DNA of 64,000 bases from Cytophaga hutchinsonii ATCC 33406 (lineage in GTDB: Bacteria; Bacteroidota; Bacteroidia; Cytophagales; Cytophagaceae): NCBI RefSeq assembly GCF_000014145.1, contig NC_008255.1, positions 311,501 through 375,500 on the forward strand, in the 5' to 3' direction. A program made the position numbers and the translations under genes. The notes below the pieces were generated by a model that worked only from the letters and a program-made list of their open reading frames with translations, was not told the DNA's origin and searched no databases. Below, piece after piece: positions 28,910-37,342 of the stretch (position 1 is its first letter; the number at the start of each line of letters is the position of its first letter).

Positions 28910-29863
28910 ATGCCGCCACGATTTATGTATTCCAGAATCTTTCCAGTACTGTTTTTTTTATCCGCTATTCATCAGACAACTTTTGGGCAAGGCTGCAGTG
29001 ATGCAGGGTTTTGCACGATGGGAGCCATGCGACCCAATCAAACGTTTAGTCATAAAGCTGCTGTTAAATTGCGTTCTGTAGAATTCCTTCAATATGCTGG
29101 GGTAACAAAATTTCATGATGTGATTCTTACTTCCCTTGTGGATATCAACATCGGCATAGGTAAAAGAGGTTCTGCGCAAATTAAATTGCCGTATACATGT
29201 GTCTCCGGCTCGCTAGCCAACACCAGCGGAACAGCAGACATTTCACTTGCTTATACACATGCAGTATTGGTAAAAGATACGTATCAATTACTCGGTACGC
29301 TTGGTGGGAAACTGCCAACCAACAATGCCGATAAATTAAGCAGCGACGGCCGTCCCTTGCCGATGTATTATCAGACAAGTTTAGGTACGAACGATCTGGT
29401 TGTGGGTTTGTCGTTCATTACACGGAAATGGCTGCTTGCAACAGGCTACCAGCATGCCTTCAATCAGATTGGAAATGATTTCAGATGGTCGGAATGGAAC
29501 AGCAGTGCACAAAGAACAGAAGCGTTGGAATACCCGCCATCCTGGAATTTAAAACGTGGTTCGGATGTGATGTTCCGGATTGAACGTAATTTCCGCTCAA
29601 CAAAATGGAATGCTTATCTGGGTTTGCTAACCATATATAGAATTACACCGGATCAGGTTTCAAAGGGTACGTCTGAAAATCGTGTTGAGGTTCCAAATAC
29701 TACCGGACCGGCTATCACCGCGCTGAGCGGGGCAGGGTATCGCTTTTCAACTGCCGTTGCCTTAAAAGCAATGGTCGGTGTAAAGATCATCAATAGAGAT
29801 ACTAACCCTGACGGCCTCTCTCGCGAGTTTGTATCCAGCCTCAGTGTTGAAATACGTTTATAA
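28910..29863 (+). CDS. Putative outer-membrane beta-barrel or exported protein
   Basis: The 317-residue protein carries a signal peptide ending near TTFGQ and a mature start GCSDAGFCTMGAMRP. The body is a run of alternating strands (VDINIGIGKRGSAQIKLPY, ISLAYTHAVLVKDTYQLLG), as in porin-like outer-membrane proteins, ending SSLSVEIRL. The two early cysteines may form a disulfide. The TPR-CHAT gene starts 28 bases downstream, so it is likely the first gene of that unit. It might transport or anchor something that the CHAT protein processes; this is inference. Confidence 0.6.
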   Translation: MPPRFMYSRIFPVLFFLSAIHQTTFGQGCSDAGFCTMGAMRPNQTFSHKAAVKLRSVEFLQYAGVTKFHDVILTSLVDINIGIGKRGSAQIKLPYTCVSGSLANTSGTADISLAYTHAVLVKDTYQLLGTLGGKLPTNNADKLSSDGRPLPMYYQTSLGTNDLVVGLSFITRKWLLATGYQHAFNQIGNDFRWSEWNSSAQRTEALEYPPSWNLKRGSDVMFRIERNFRSTKWNAYLGLLTIYRITPDQVSKGTSENRVEVPNTTGPAITALSGAGYRFSTAVALKAMVGVKIINRDTNPDGLSREFVSSLSVEIRL

Positions 29864-29890
29864 TTTTACGGTCATTCAAGAAATAGAATT

Positions 29891-32584
29891 ATGAAAAAAC
29901 AACTGTTTTTCATTGTCTTCATTATATTCCAGTTTAGAATACAGGCACAAATACTGACACAAAATCAGCTGTCTGCCGATAGTTTATTTGAGTTGGGAGA
30001 ATATGCCGAAAGTATGAAAATGTATGCTGTAGAAGCAGATCTGCATAAAGATATCGAACCTGTAGCATATTATTTATACTGTGAGACTCAACGCGCAGAA
30101 TGTGCGATTCGCCTCAGTGATCTGGACGAAGCGCAAGCAATTGTGCAAGCAGCATTGAAGCAGTGTCCGGCGGCACTGGTTAATTCCAAAGCGTTGCTTC
30201 AAAATGCACAGGCAAAAATCTATTACCAGAAAGGATTACTGGATCAGGCGCATGCAGAAATTATGTCTGCCATTGAATTACTTAAAGGCGGCACTTCTTT
30301 TTATTGGAGATCACCCTTATCTGAATGTTATAATACAGAAGGATTGATTGATTGGCTCCGCGGTAACGATGAAAAATCGCTGGAGTATTTAAACCAGGCA
30401 CTCGAAATACGAAAAGAATTGTTTGGTGAACATACCGCACAGGTGGCAGCCGTTTATAATAACATGGGGCTGGTCTACTCCGGTATTGATTCAGATGAAG
30501 CAGTATTCTATTATGAAAATGCACTTGAAATTTATCAATCGATCTATCCGGAAAATCATCCGGCCCTTGCTGTTGCGTACAGCAACCTCGCACAGATCTA
30601 CCGCAAACAGGAGGCATATAATACTGCACTGACACAATATGAAAAAGCTCTGGAAATATGGGAGCAGCGTTACCCCGGTATGCACCCAAATAAAGCTTTT
30701 GTGTATTCGGGTATGGCACAAGTGTATGAAGACAAAGGTGCGTATGACCAGGCATTAACGCAGGCGAAAAAAGCATTGGAAATATATAAACAGGAATATG
30801 GAAGACATCCGAATACTGCTGCGTGTTTTACATTGATCGGTTCAATTTTTACCGGTCAGCGGGAGTATACCAAAGCGATACATGCATTTCAATTAGCACT
30901 CATGTATAACACCGCATCGTTTACAGAAACGGGATCAAATCCTGATGTAAAAGAATATTTCGACGGACAATTGTTGCTGTCAACGTTAACACACAAAGCA
31001 ATTGCACTGTCAGGAAGATCGTCTGAAAAAACATTGCGCCTGCAAGATCTGACACAAGCCTTGTCGTGCTATCAGTCCTGTGACACTTTGCTGGATCAGC
31101 TTCGGCAGACACGTACCAGCAAGAATGATAAAGTTGCGCTGGGCGCATACAGTTATGATATCTACGACAAAGCGGTTGAATTAAGTCTGTTTCTTTCACA
31201 GAATACATTCAAAAAGAAATACTATCAGCAGCTTGCATTCTATTTTGTTGAGCGCAGTAAGGCATCGGTGTTGCAGGAATCTATTTCAGAGGCAAAAGCG
31301 AAAAGTTTTGCCGGCATACCGGATTCTAAAATTGAAGAAGAAGATACGTACAAAACAACCATTACTTATCTCGAACAAAAGCTTGCAAAAGGAATCAGTG
31401 ATAAAGATCAATTCAAAACTGTTTCTGCACAGCTGTTCGAAACAAAGAGGAAGTATGAAGCATTTATAACATCGCTGGAAAAAAATTATCCGGCGTATTA
31501 TAATTTAAAATATAATGTACAGCCTGTAATAATGGAAGCCATTCAGGCAAAGCTTAGTGAGGGCGATTGTGTGCTGGAATATTTTGTTTCAGAAAAATCA
31601 AAAACGGTAACAACGTTTGTTCTTACAAACAAAGCCGTACGTGTATATATGGTTCCGTTGAAAGATACCTACAGCAAGTATATTTCCGGCATGCGTAATG
31701 CAATTAAGTTTGACAGTAAAGCCACATTTATAAAAACATCAACGGCACTACACAAGCAATTAATTCCTTCTCTTCCTAAGCACTGCAGCCATCTGATCAT
31801 TATTCCCGATGGAAAAATGGCCGCTATTCCATTTGAAGCTTTGATAGAGAAACGCCCTAAACACGACACAAGTAGTTACGCGCAAATGGGTTTTATGATT
31901 AAAAAATATGCAACAAGTTATACCTATACAGCATCATTGTACGAAAATACGCATGAAGCAGCAAAAGTAAAAAAAGTATTATTATTTGCTCCCGTAGACT
32001 TCAGCGCTTCCAGCGATCTGAATGCATTACCCGGGACATTAGCGGAAGTGGATACATTAACAAGTCTTTGTACAAACACAGCACAGGCAGATGTATACAC
32101 ATATACGGCAGCTTCAAAAGCAGTTCTGGTAAGCGATTCGCTTAGTGGCTATTCAATTATACATTTGGCTACACATGGTTTGGTAGATGAAGAACAGCCG
32201 GAATTGTCCTGTATTTATACTTCCGGAACTTCCGAAGAAAATGACCGTATATATGCAGGAGATATGTATAATATGCATTTAAATGCAGCGTTGGTATCCT
32301 TGTCCGCCTGTCAGACAGGTTTAGGTAAAATTGAAAAGGGCGAAGGCATGATCGGGTTGTCCAGAGCACTGTTTTATGCAGGAGCGGATAATATTATGGT
32401 ATCGTTATGGAAAGTATCCGATCTGTCAACACAAGTCTACATGCAATATTTTTACAGCATCTACCTGTCAGAAAATTTTACAACGTTTGCGGAAGCAGCG
32501 CGTATTTCTAAAATTAAATTATTGAATTCAGAAACATTTAATAGTCCTTATTATTGGGCTGCATTTATTTTAATTGGTAAATAA
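29891..32584 (+). CDS. Exported tetratricopeptide-repeat CHAT (caspase-fold) protein
   Basis: The 897-residue protein begins with a signal peptide (FIVFIIFQFRIQAQ). Kinesin-light-chain-type TPRs follow at about residues 100-350 (AVAYSNLAQIYRKQEAYNTA, repeated with AFVYSGMAQVYEDKGAYDQA). The C-terminal CHAT domain runs from about 600 to 897. The catalytic dyad is seen as HLATHG (His762) and SLSACQTGLG (Cys807). Tyr/Leu-rich strands between these fit a caspase-haemoglobinase fold. Most studied TPR-CHAT proteins are cytosolic, whereas this one is exported by its signal peptide. It sits between a barrel-like gene and a secreted partner 14 bases downstream. Confidence 0.9.
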   Translation: MKKQLFFIVFIIFQFRIQAQILTQNQLSADSLFELGEYAESMKMYAVEADLHKDIEPVAYYLYCETQRAECAIRLSDLDEAQAIVQAALKQCPAALVNSKALLQNAQAKIYYQKGLLDQAHAEIMSAIELLKGGTSFYWRSPLSECYNTEGLIDWLRGNDEKSLEYLNQALEIRKELFGEHTAQVAAVYNNMGLVYSGIDSDEAVFYYENALEIYQSIYPENHPALAVAYSNLAQIYRKQEAYNTALTQYEKALEIWEQRYPGMHPNKAFVYSGMAQVYEDKGAYDQALTQAKKALEIYKQEYGRHPNTAACFTLIGSIFTGQREYTKAIHAFQLALMYNTASFTETGSNPDVKEYFDGQLLLSTLTHKAIALSGRSSEKTLRLQDLTQALSCYQSCDTLLDQLRQTRTSKNDKVALGAYSYDIYDKAVELSLFLSQNTFKKKYYQQLAFYFVERSKASVLQESISEAKAKSFAGIPDSKIEEEDTYKTTITYLEQKLAKGISDKDQFKTVSAQLFETKRKYEAFITSLEKNYPAYYNLKYNVQPVIMEAIQAKLSEGDCVLEYFVSEKSKTVTTFVLTNKAVRVYMVPLKDTYSKYISGMRNAIKFDSKATFIKTSTALHKQLIPSLPKHCSHLIIIPDGKMAAIPFEALIEKRPKHDTSSYAQMGFMIKKYATSYTYTASLYENTHEAAKVKKVLLFAPVDFSASSDLNALPGTLAEVDTLTSLCTNTAQADVYTYTAASKAVLVSDSLSGYSIIHLATHGLVDEEQPELSCIYTSGTSEENDRIYAGDMYNMHLNAALVSLSACQTGLGKIEKGEGMIGLSRALFYAGADNIMVSLWKVSDLSTQVYMQYFYSIYLSENFTTFAEAARISKIKLLNSETFNSPYYWAAFILIGK

Positions 32585-32598
32585 TCTTAATCACAAAG

Positions 32599-33321
32599 AT
32601 GCTTATGAGTTGGAATAGAAAAGATAACTGTAAAAATATTTTTTACATCGTATTGCCAGTTATAGTACATCTGTTTTCACTAACATTACTCATGGCACAG
32701 CCAGCTGCCGGGTGGTCTCATAAAAAAGAACTGTATACATGTCTGCAGCATCCAGGCGATTCAATTTACATTCATGATAGAGCAGCACTGCAGGAATTAC
32801 ACGGAAGTACCTGTATAAAAACAGAAGCCCGATATCATTCAGTAACAAAGCAGGGAGAGCTGATACAGATTGCTATTAAAACCAAACCATTTGTAGCGTC
32901 TGTACATCAATTGAAATTAACAGATACCAGTTATGTTGCTGCACATGGAAAAAAGAAGGCAGATAGCATACGTATCATAAATAAAATTGATGATACATAC
33001 GCATATGGCATACATGGAAACAAACCTCAAACCGAATTAAGTACATTCGTAATTCTTCGAAATAATAAAATGCTTCAGTTTCCAAAACAATTTTATACAG
33101 ACTTTTATAATGCTGTTTTATGTGAGCATGAACGGACAACCGAAGCATATATAACGTTGAATGAGGAATACTTATATATATACATGCATGGAGGTGATAA
33201 AGAATCATCTTATACGGTAAAATTCATTTTTGACCGGACACATTACATAACCCGTATTGTAAATACGCATCCATGCCTTCGGGATTTTGATTTTATAGAT
33301 GGTTTTGGTGAATGTGAATAA
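32599..33321 (+). CDS. Hypothetical exported protein downstream of the CHAT gene
   Basis: A 240-residue protein with a membrane-spanning signal segment (IVLPVIVHLFSLTLLMAQ) and a soluble, beta-rich mature part containing HPGDSIYIHD and CEHERTTEAYITLNEEYLY. No family was recognised. It begins 14 bases after the TPR-CHAT stop, in the same orientation, so co-transcription is likely. It may be a partner or substrate of that protein, with no direct evidence. It starts at 32599; a second ATG six bases downstream is equally possible. Confidence 0.6.
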   Translation: MLMSWNRKDNCKNIFYIVLPVIVHLFSLTLLMAQPAAGWSHKKELYTCLQHPGDSIYIHDRAALQELHGSTCIKTEARYHSVTKQGELIQIAIKTKPFVASVHQLKLTDTSYVAAHGKKKADSIRIINKIDDTYAYGIHGNKPQTELSTFVILRNNKMLQFPKQFYTDFYNAVLCEHERTTEAYITLNEEYLYIYMHGGDKESSYTVKFIFDRTHYITRIVNTHPCLRDFDFIDGFGECE

Positions 33322-33362
33322 TAGGTATTTTACTATATTTCACAGACAGTTTAAAATGCCTA
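33322..33362 (+). terminator. Candidate terminator of the CHAT operon
   Basis: Arms 33322-33332 and 33352-33362 pair over 11 bases with one G-T wobble around a 19-base loop; the flank CTTTTAATTTG is T-rich. Moderate support only. Confidence 0.4.
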
Positions 33363-33390
33363 CTTTTAATTTGTTTAAACCTATACAGAT

Positions 33391-33717
33391 ATGAACTGGA
33401 TTGTATTGATTGTAGCCGGCTTATTTGAAGTGATCTTTGCTTTTTGCCTGGGCAAAGCAAAAGAAACAACAGGCACTACTTCTTATTTATGGTTATTGGG
33501 TTTCGCCATAACGTCTACCATAAGTATGTATCTGTTGTACCGCGCCATTCAAACATTGCCGATTGGTACGTCGTACGCAGTATGGACAGGTATTGGAGCA
33601 GTCGGTACTGTTATTGTAGGAATTCTGATCTTTAAGGAACCTGCGGAATTCTGGAGACTTTTCTTTTTAACTACATTAATCGCATCGATTGTAGGCTTGA
33701 AGTTTGTTGCACACTGA
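33391..33717 (+). CDS. Small multidrug resistance (SugE/Gdx-like) transporter
   Basis: A 108-residue, four-helix SMR protein. The helix-1 glutamate is in VAGLFEVIFAFCLG, helix 3 starts with GTSYAVWTGIGAVGTVI and helix 4 follows EPAEFWRLFF. The AVWTGIGAVG segment is typical of SMR exporters. The close match to the Gdx/SugE branch suggests guanidinium or quaternary-ammonium export by proton exchange, working as a dimer. I looked upstream for a guanidine riboswitch and saw none. It is a single gene closed by a perfect palindromic terminator that it shares with the convergent neighbour. Confidence 0.9.
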   Translation: MNWIVLIVAGLFEVIFAFCLGKAKETTGTTSYLWLLGFAITSTISMYLLYRAIQTLPIGTSYAVWTGIGAVGTVIVGILIFKEPAEFWRLFFLTTLIASIVGLKFVAH

Positions 33718-33740
33718 TTTGTATGTAGCACATATGTAAA

Positions 33741-33776
33741 AAACAAAAGGCTAAGAAATTTCTTAGCCTTTTGTTT
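33741..33776. terminator. Bidirectional terminator between convergent genes
   Basis: A perfect 36-base palindrome (arms 33741-33758 and 33759-33776) with an A-run on one side and a T-run on the other lies between the SMR gene and the convergent 33786-34181 gene. It can terminate both. Confidence 0.92.
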
Positions 33777-33785
33777 TACAGGATT

Positions 33786-34181
33786 TTATTGTTTTACTTT
33801 TTTAAATAAATAACGGGTAATAAAAATACCGTTGCTGTTATTGTCTGTTCCTGAATATACACCGGATGTTACCTGCTCTAATGTCCAGCCTGCATTTACC
33901 ATCTGGCTTATTTTGTCTGTAGTAGCTTTATCGTTTGCACGGACGTTCCCGAAATTTATTCCGCTGATTGAAAAGAAATTTTTCATTTCTGTTTCTTCCA
34001 ATGTTCCTGTAGGGGAGGTAGCAATCATCCGTGAACGGCCTGCGCCAGCAGGAATTACGGATTCAATGGTTGTTATTTGTTGAAAGTCATATTCAACAGT
34101 TGTTTTAGAGGTAAAAGAAGAAAATAATATACCCGATAAAAGTGCGCAAAACAGACCTAAGACAATCACTGCTTGTTTCAT
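33786..34181 (-). CDS. Small exported hypothetical protein
   Basis: The 131-residue protein has a signal peptide (AVIVLGLFCALLSGILFSSF) and a short beta/alpha mature part including SRMIATSPTGTLEETEMKNF and QMVNAGWTLEQVTSGVYSG. The second segment resembles the DUF4177-like or small domain patterns of exported Bacteroidota proteins that hold a QxxxxGW motif. I do not assign a function. It is a single gene that converges with the SMR gene. Confidence 0.6.
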   Translation of the reverse strand: MKQAVIVLGLFCALLSGILFSSFTSKTTVEYDFQQITTIESVIPAGAGRSRMIATSPTGTLEETEMKNFFSISGINFGNVRANDKATTDKISQMVNAGWTLEQVTSGVYSGTDNNSNGIFITRYLFKKVKQ

Positions 34182-34278
34182 AACGTTAAGTGGTTTGAGT
34201 GTAAATGAATGATGTTGACCGTTTAAAATTAAAATTTATAAGACGTTAAGCAAATATAAAGCCAAATGAATGGGTGGA

Positions 34279-35118
34279 TCATCGTTGAGAAAGATCGTCG
34301 AGCTTTTGCTTTTCTTTTTCACTGAGGCTGTTTATGCCTTTGCGACTTATTTTGTCGAGAATCGCATCAATTTCTTTTTGTCTGATCGCCTTTTGTTTAT
34401 TGTACCTGTGATCGATTGAATCATGCGTGTCATGACTTTTGAAGAACAAATTATCAATAAGCAATGCCTGTGGTTTCAATAAAACAAACGCAATGAAAAT
34501 AACTGTTGGAAGTGCAATAATGAAAATAGTAAAGGTGTTTTCTGTAAATGCTGCCGGCTGGAAGAACAATGCCGTAAGCATGCCTATAACAGCGCCTCCG
34601 AGATGCGCTTCATGCCCAATGTTATCTCTGCTGGAACGTACGCCATAGATGGTATACAGCATATACACCAGGCCGAAGAGCCAAGCAGGAAAATGTATGG
34701 GAATGAACGGAAAACCAAGCTGCATGCCGGGGAATAATGCGATGGCAGCAAACACAACACCGCTTACCGCTCCGGATGCTCCAACGGCCGTATAATCGCC
34801 GTGGTTTCTATGTACGAATAACGAAAACAATGAACCGCCGGTTAAGCTTGCGAAATAAATAATAAGAAAAGGAAGGAGCCCCACATACAATTCCAGGCTG
34901 CTGCTGAAGGCATACAGCGTGTACATGTTCAGGATAAAGTGTGTCCACCCTATATGCAGAAACCCGGAGCTGATGATCCGTTTATATTGCTTTTGAATAA
35001 GAATTTTATCGACATCAAACTTGTAAGCGTCAAAAAAAGAATGATCTTTTAATCCCCTGTATGTGAAAAAAAGATTGATAAGGAATAAGAGTACAGAGAT
35101 AATGCCTGCGTCATTCAT
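34279..35118 (-). CDS. Rhomboid-family intramembrane serine protease
   Basis: The 279-residue protein has about six helices and the rhomboid catalytic elements. They are HFILNMY in helix 2 (His60, Asn64), the nucleophile in GASGAVSG (Ser115) and the catalytic histidine in HEAHLGGAVIG (His172). The tail IDAILDKISRKGINSL, then SEKEKQKLDDL, is the C-terminal DUF6576-like helical element found in Bacteroidota rhomboids. It cleaves membrane proteins within the bilayer; the substrate is unknown. It is encoded 47 bases after the channel-like receptor gene and appears to be the last gene of the ricT-gldH cluster. Confidence 0.93.
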   Translation of the reverse strand: MNDAGIISVLLFLINLFFTYRGLKDHSFFDAYKFDVDKILIQKQYKRIISSGFLHIGWTHFILNMYTLYAFSSSLELYVGLLPFLIIYFASLTGGSLFSLFVHRNHGDYTAVGASGAVSGVVFAAIALFPGMQLGFPFIPIHFPAWLFGLVYMLYTIYGVRSSRDNIGHEAHLGGAVIGMLTALFFQPAAFTENTFTIFIIALPTVIFIAFVLLKPQALLIDNLFFKSHDTHDSIDHRYNKQKAIRQKEIDAILDKISRKGINSLSEKEKQKLDDLSQR

Positions 35119-35165
35119 TGCTTAATTAATAGGTAATCAGATGTTATTGTTTTAAAGCCTAAGAC

Positions 35166-37289
35166 TTAATTCAGCAGTACGATCGATACCAGTACGATAT
35201 AGCCAATGCCCAAGCCTGTACTGAGTTTGCGGATGTCAATATTTTTCACTTCTTCCGGCTCATAGATTGCATTTACCAGAATAACAATCATAAAGTTCAG
35301 CAGTACAACTATAAACGTGAGCCAGAACAGATAATCGGCCTTGGTTAGATTATCTGCTGAAGGTGTTGACGCGGAAAAAGAAATAGAGAACGCAACGATT
35401 GACATGAATACACCGATGCTGACTTCCCCTAAATTTTCAAAACTGATATCTTTAATGAATAATAAACTTATAGAAATTAAACCGATAAGTACCAGCGGCA
35501 ATACAATTTCAAGTAAAGGTGTTGTTTGTTTGCGTTCTACATTCAAACGGAAATAAATATTTTTAAATTCGTAGAGCTTTTCTTCTTCCATGTCCGGATC
35601 CCCGTACATCCCTAAGTTGATTTCATTATCAACCGTTACATAATATTTCAGTTTATTCCATTCTGTAATTTTAAACTTATCAATTTTAGTAGAATCCATA
35701 TCAAAACTTTTCTGATCAAAGGATACTTTCAATTTTGTAGCCGGACTTAAAATTTCTGCACGAACAAAAATTTCCTGTGCATCAAACGGATATTTTTCCA
35801 GCTCATAATTCACATAAAAAATACCGGATACTTTATAGAGTTTATAAATGGTACTGCCGTCCGTTTTTTCAAAAATCAATTCTTTCGAACTTTCATTCTG
35901 TTTCATGTTTTGAAAAATGATGTATTTTTCTGCATCCCGGTTATTGGAATCCAGTTTGATCCAATAATAAAAATCAGAGGTGAATGAATTTTCATCCATG
36001 TTGATATTATAGATATCTGAAATTTCCATTCCAAAAAATAAATTCGGAATCACTTCGCGGTATTCATTAAGCTGCAGCGGGCATGAGTGAAACCGTCCGC
36101 CGGCATATTGGGTGAAAAATAATTCAGGCACTAGATTCAGAATACTGTCGAATTGATAGATCTCATCCTGCTCACGAACAATCTGATTAGGCAGTGTGCG
36201 AAAATAATTATTGAAATCTTTTTTAGAAAGCGTTGTTGTATCTCCGGAGTGGTCAAACTTATTACGAAGCATTTCAACGGCATCGTAACAACGTTCAACA
36301 AAAAAAGGATGATTGGCATTTTGAAAGTAATCCGGATGTGCGGTTTTTAATTCAGCAATGTCGTTGTACAAGGATTTAGTTAACGCATCTGTCGGGTTAC
36401 TGATAATGATCAGGTCATTGTCGTTATGTACGCCAAATTTTTGAAGATTGCTGGCATTAACAATATAGGCGTGCCCCAACAAATGAATTTTTGTAAAACG
36501 TTTGTTCAGGTAATTGATCAGTTTGTTGCCGATATCTGCATGTACACTTAATACAAGCAAGGTGTTTTCTTCGGATGGATTTTGTTTGAAATACTGTTCA
36601 AGTTCGGTATATAAGCGGATCGAATCCGCAGGTGTATGCGGTTTACCTTTTACGGAAAATAATTTATTGATTGTAATGTTACCTTCTTTGAATGCTTTCA
36701 GATACGTGTTATGTAAACCATAATCTTCTTCACTGATAAAATTTACTTTAGTTGTATGAAGCACTTTGGTGATGTAGGCAACCATGTCATGTGGAACATT
36801 ATCCTGACTGCCGGTGAAGATGGCACTGGTGCCAAAATCAAATTCATTGCGATCAGCGTTAATGGCTATTACAGGTATATTATTTTCACGGATCGTAGCG
36901 GCACATTTACTGATGTGCTCCCCCCAGGTATTATCAATCACAGCAACAATGTCCGGATCTTGGGCAATGACCTGGTAAATAGAATCACTTATTGTGCCAT
37001 TTTTTCTGCAGTCAAATACTTTTAATTGCAGGTCGGTATAAGGCAGATCTAATTCCTTTAAATATTTTTTTAATGTTACCTCGTGCATGAGGTCAAATTT
37101 ATTCAGCGGCTGGCGCGAACACGGAACCGTGTCGGCCTGGTTGGTATAACGACCGACATAAGCAACATATTTAACTTGTTTCTTTTTTTCAAACAACCCT
37201 TCTTTGTTAAAAATATAATAGGCTACACTGATACAAAGAATGACAGTGAACGCAATTAAAATGTTTTTTGAGGTGAAAAAAAATTTCAT
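35166..37289 (-). CDS. Pentameric ligand-gated ion channel (Cys-loop/Pro-loop type) with N-terminal periplasmic-binding-protein domain
   Basis: The 707-residue protein has three parts. After an N-terminal membrane anchor (about 8-27) comes a type 1 periplasmic-binding-protein-like domain (about 36-395), with alternating hydrophobic strands such as IVAVIDNTWGEHI and IPVIAINADRNEF, as in branched-chain amino-acid binding proteins and the ANF receptor fold. Then follows the beta-sandwich extracellular domain of a pentameric ligand-gated channel (about 410-588). Its defining Pro-loop segment is LEKYPFDAQEIFVRAEI, with Pro501, Phe502, Asp503, Gln505 in the conserved order; no Cys pair flanks it, as in prokaryotic members. 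Four membrane helices follow: M1 591-613 (with the conserved proline, Pro598), M2 about 621-641 (Ser- and Ala-rich, pore-lining), M3 651-675 and M4 686-706. It is predicted to gate ion flow in response to a ligand captured by either domain. Ligand and ion selectivity are unknown. It lies between an acyltransferase gene and a rhomboid gene on the same strand. Confidence 0.9.
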   Translation of the reverse strand: MKFFFTSKNILIAFTVILCISVAYYIFNKEGLFEKKKQVKYVAYVGRYTNQADTVPCSRQPLNKFDLMHEVTLKKYLKELDLPYTDLQLKVFDCRKNGTISDSIYQVIAQDPDIVAVIDNTWGEHISKCAATIRENNIPVIAINADRNEFDFGTSAIFTGSQDNVPHDMVAYITKVLHTTKVNFISEEDYGLHNTYLKAFKEGNITINKLFSVKGKPHTPADSIRLYTELEQYFKQNPSEENTLLVLSVHADIGNKLINYLNKRFTKIHLLGHAYIVNASNLQKFGVHNDNDLIIISNPTDALTKSLYNDIAELKTAHPDYFQNANHPFFVERCYDAVEMLRNKFDHSGDTTTLSKKDFNNYFRTLPNQIVREQDEIYQFDSILNLVPELFFTQYAGGRFHSCPLQLNEYREVIPNLFFGMEISDIYNINMDENSFTSDFYYWIKLDSNNRDAEKYIIFQNMKQNESSKELIFEKTDGSTIYKLYKVSGIFYVNYELEKYPFDAQEIFVRAEILSPATKLKVSFDQKSFDMDSTKIDKFKITEWNKLKYYVTVDNEINLGMYGDPDMEEEKLYEFKNIYFRLNVERKQTTPLLEIVLPLVLIGLISISLLFIKDISFENLGEVSIGVFMSIVAFSISFSASTPSADNLTKADYLFWLTFIVVLLNFMIVILVNAIYEPEEVKNIDIRKLSTGLGIGYIVLVSIVLLN

Positions 37290-37342
37290 CGAAGATTATG
37301 TTTTTGTTAAACAAATGAATCCCAATATTGATGTATCGTATA

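Noticed and set aside
29891-32584. Type III-E CRISPR-like TPR-CHAT effector
   Set aside because: No Cas genes or CRISPR array are present, and the protein has a signal peptide, so it is extracytoplasmic.
33322-33390. Guanidine riboswitch before the SMR gene
   Set aside because: I looked for the paired ACGR-loop hairpins of guanidine-II and saw none; only a weak terminator-like stem for the upstream gene is present.
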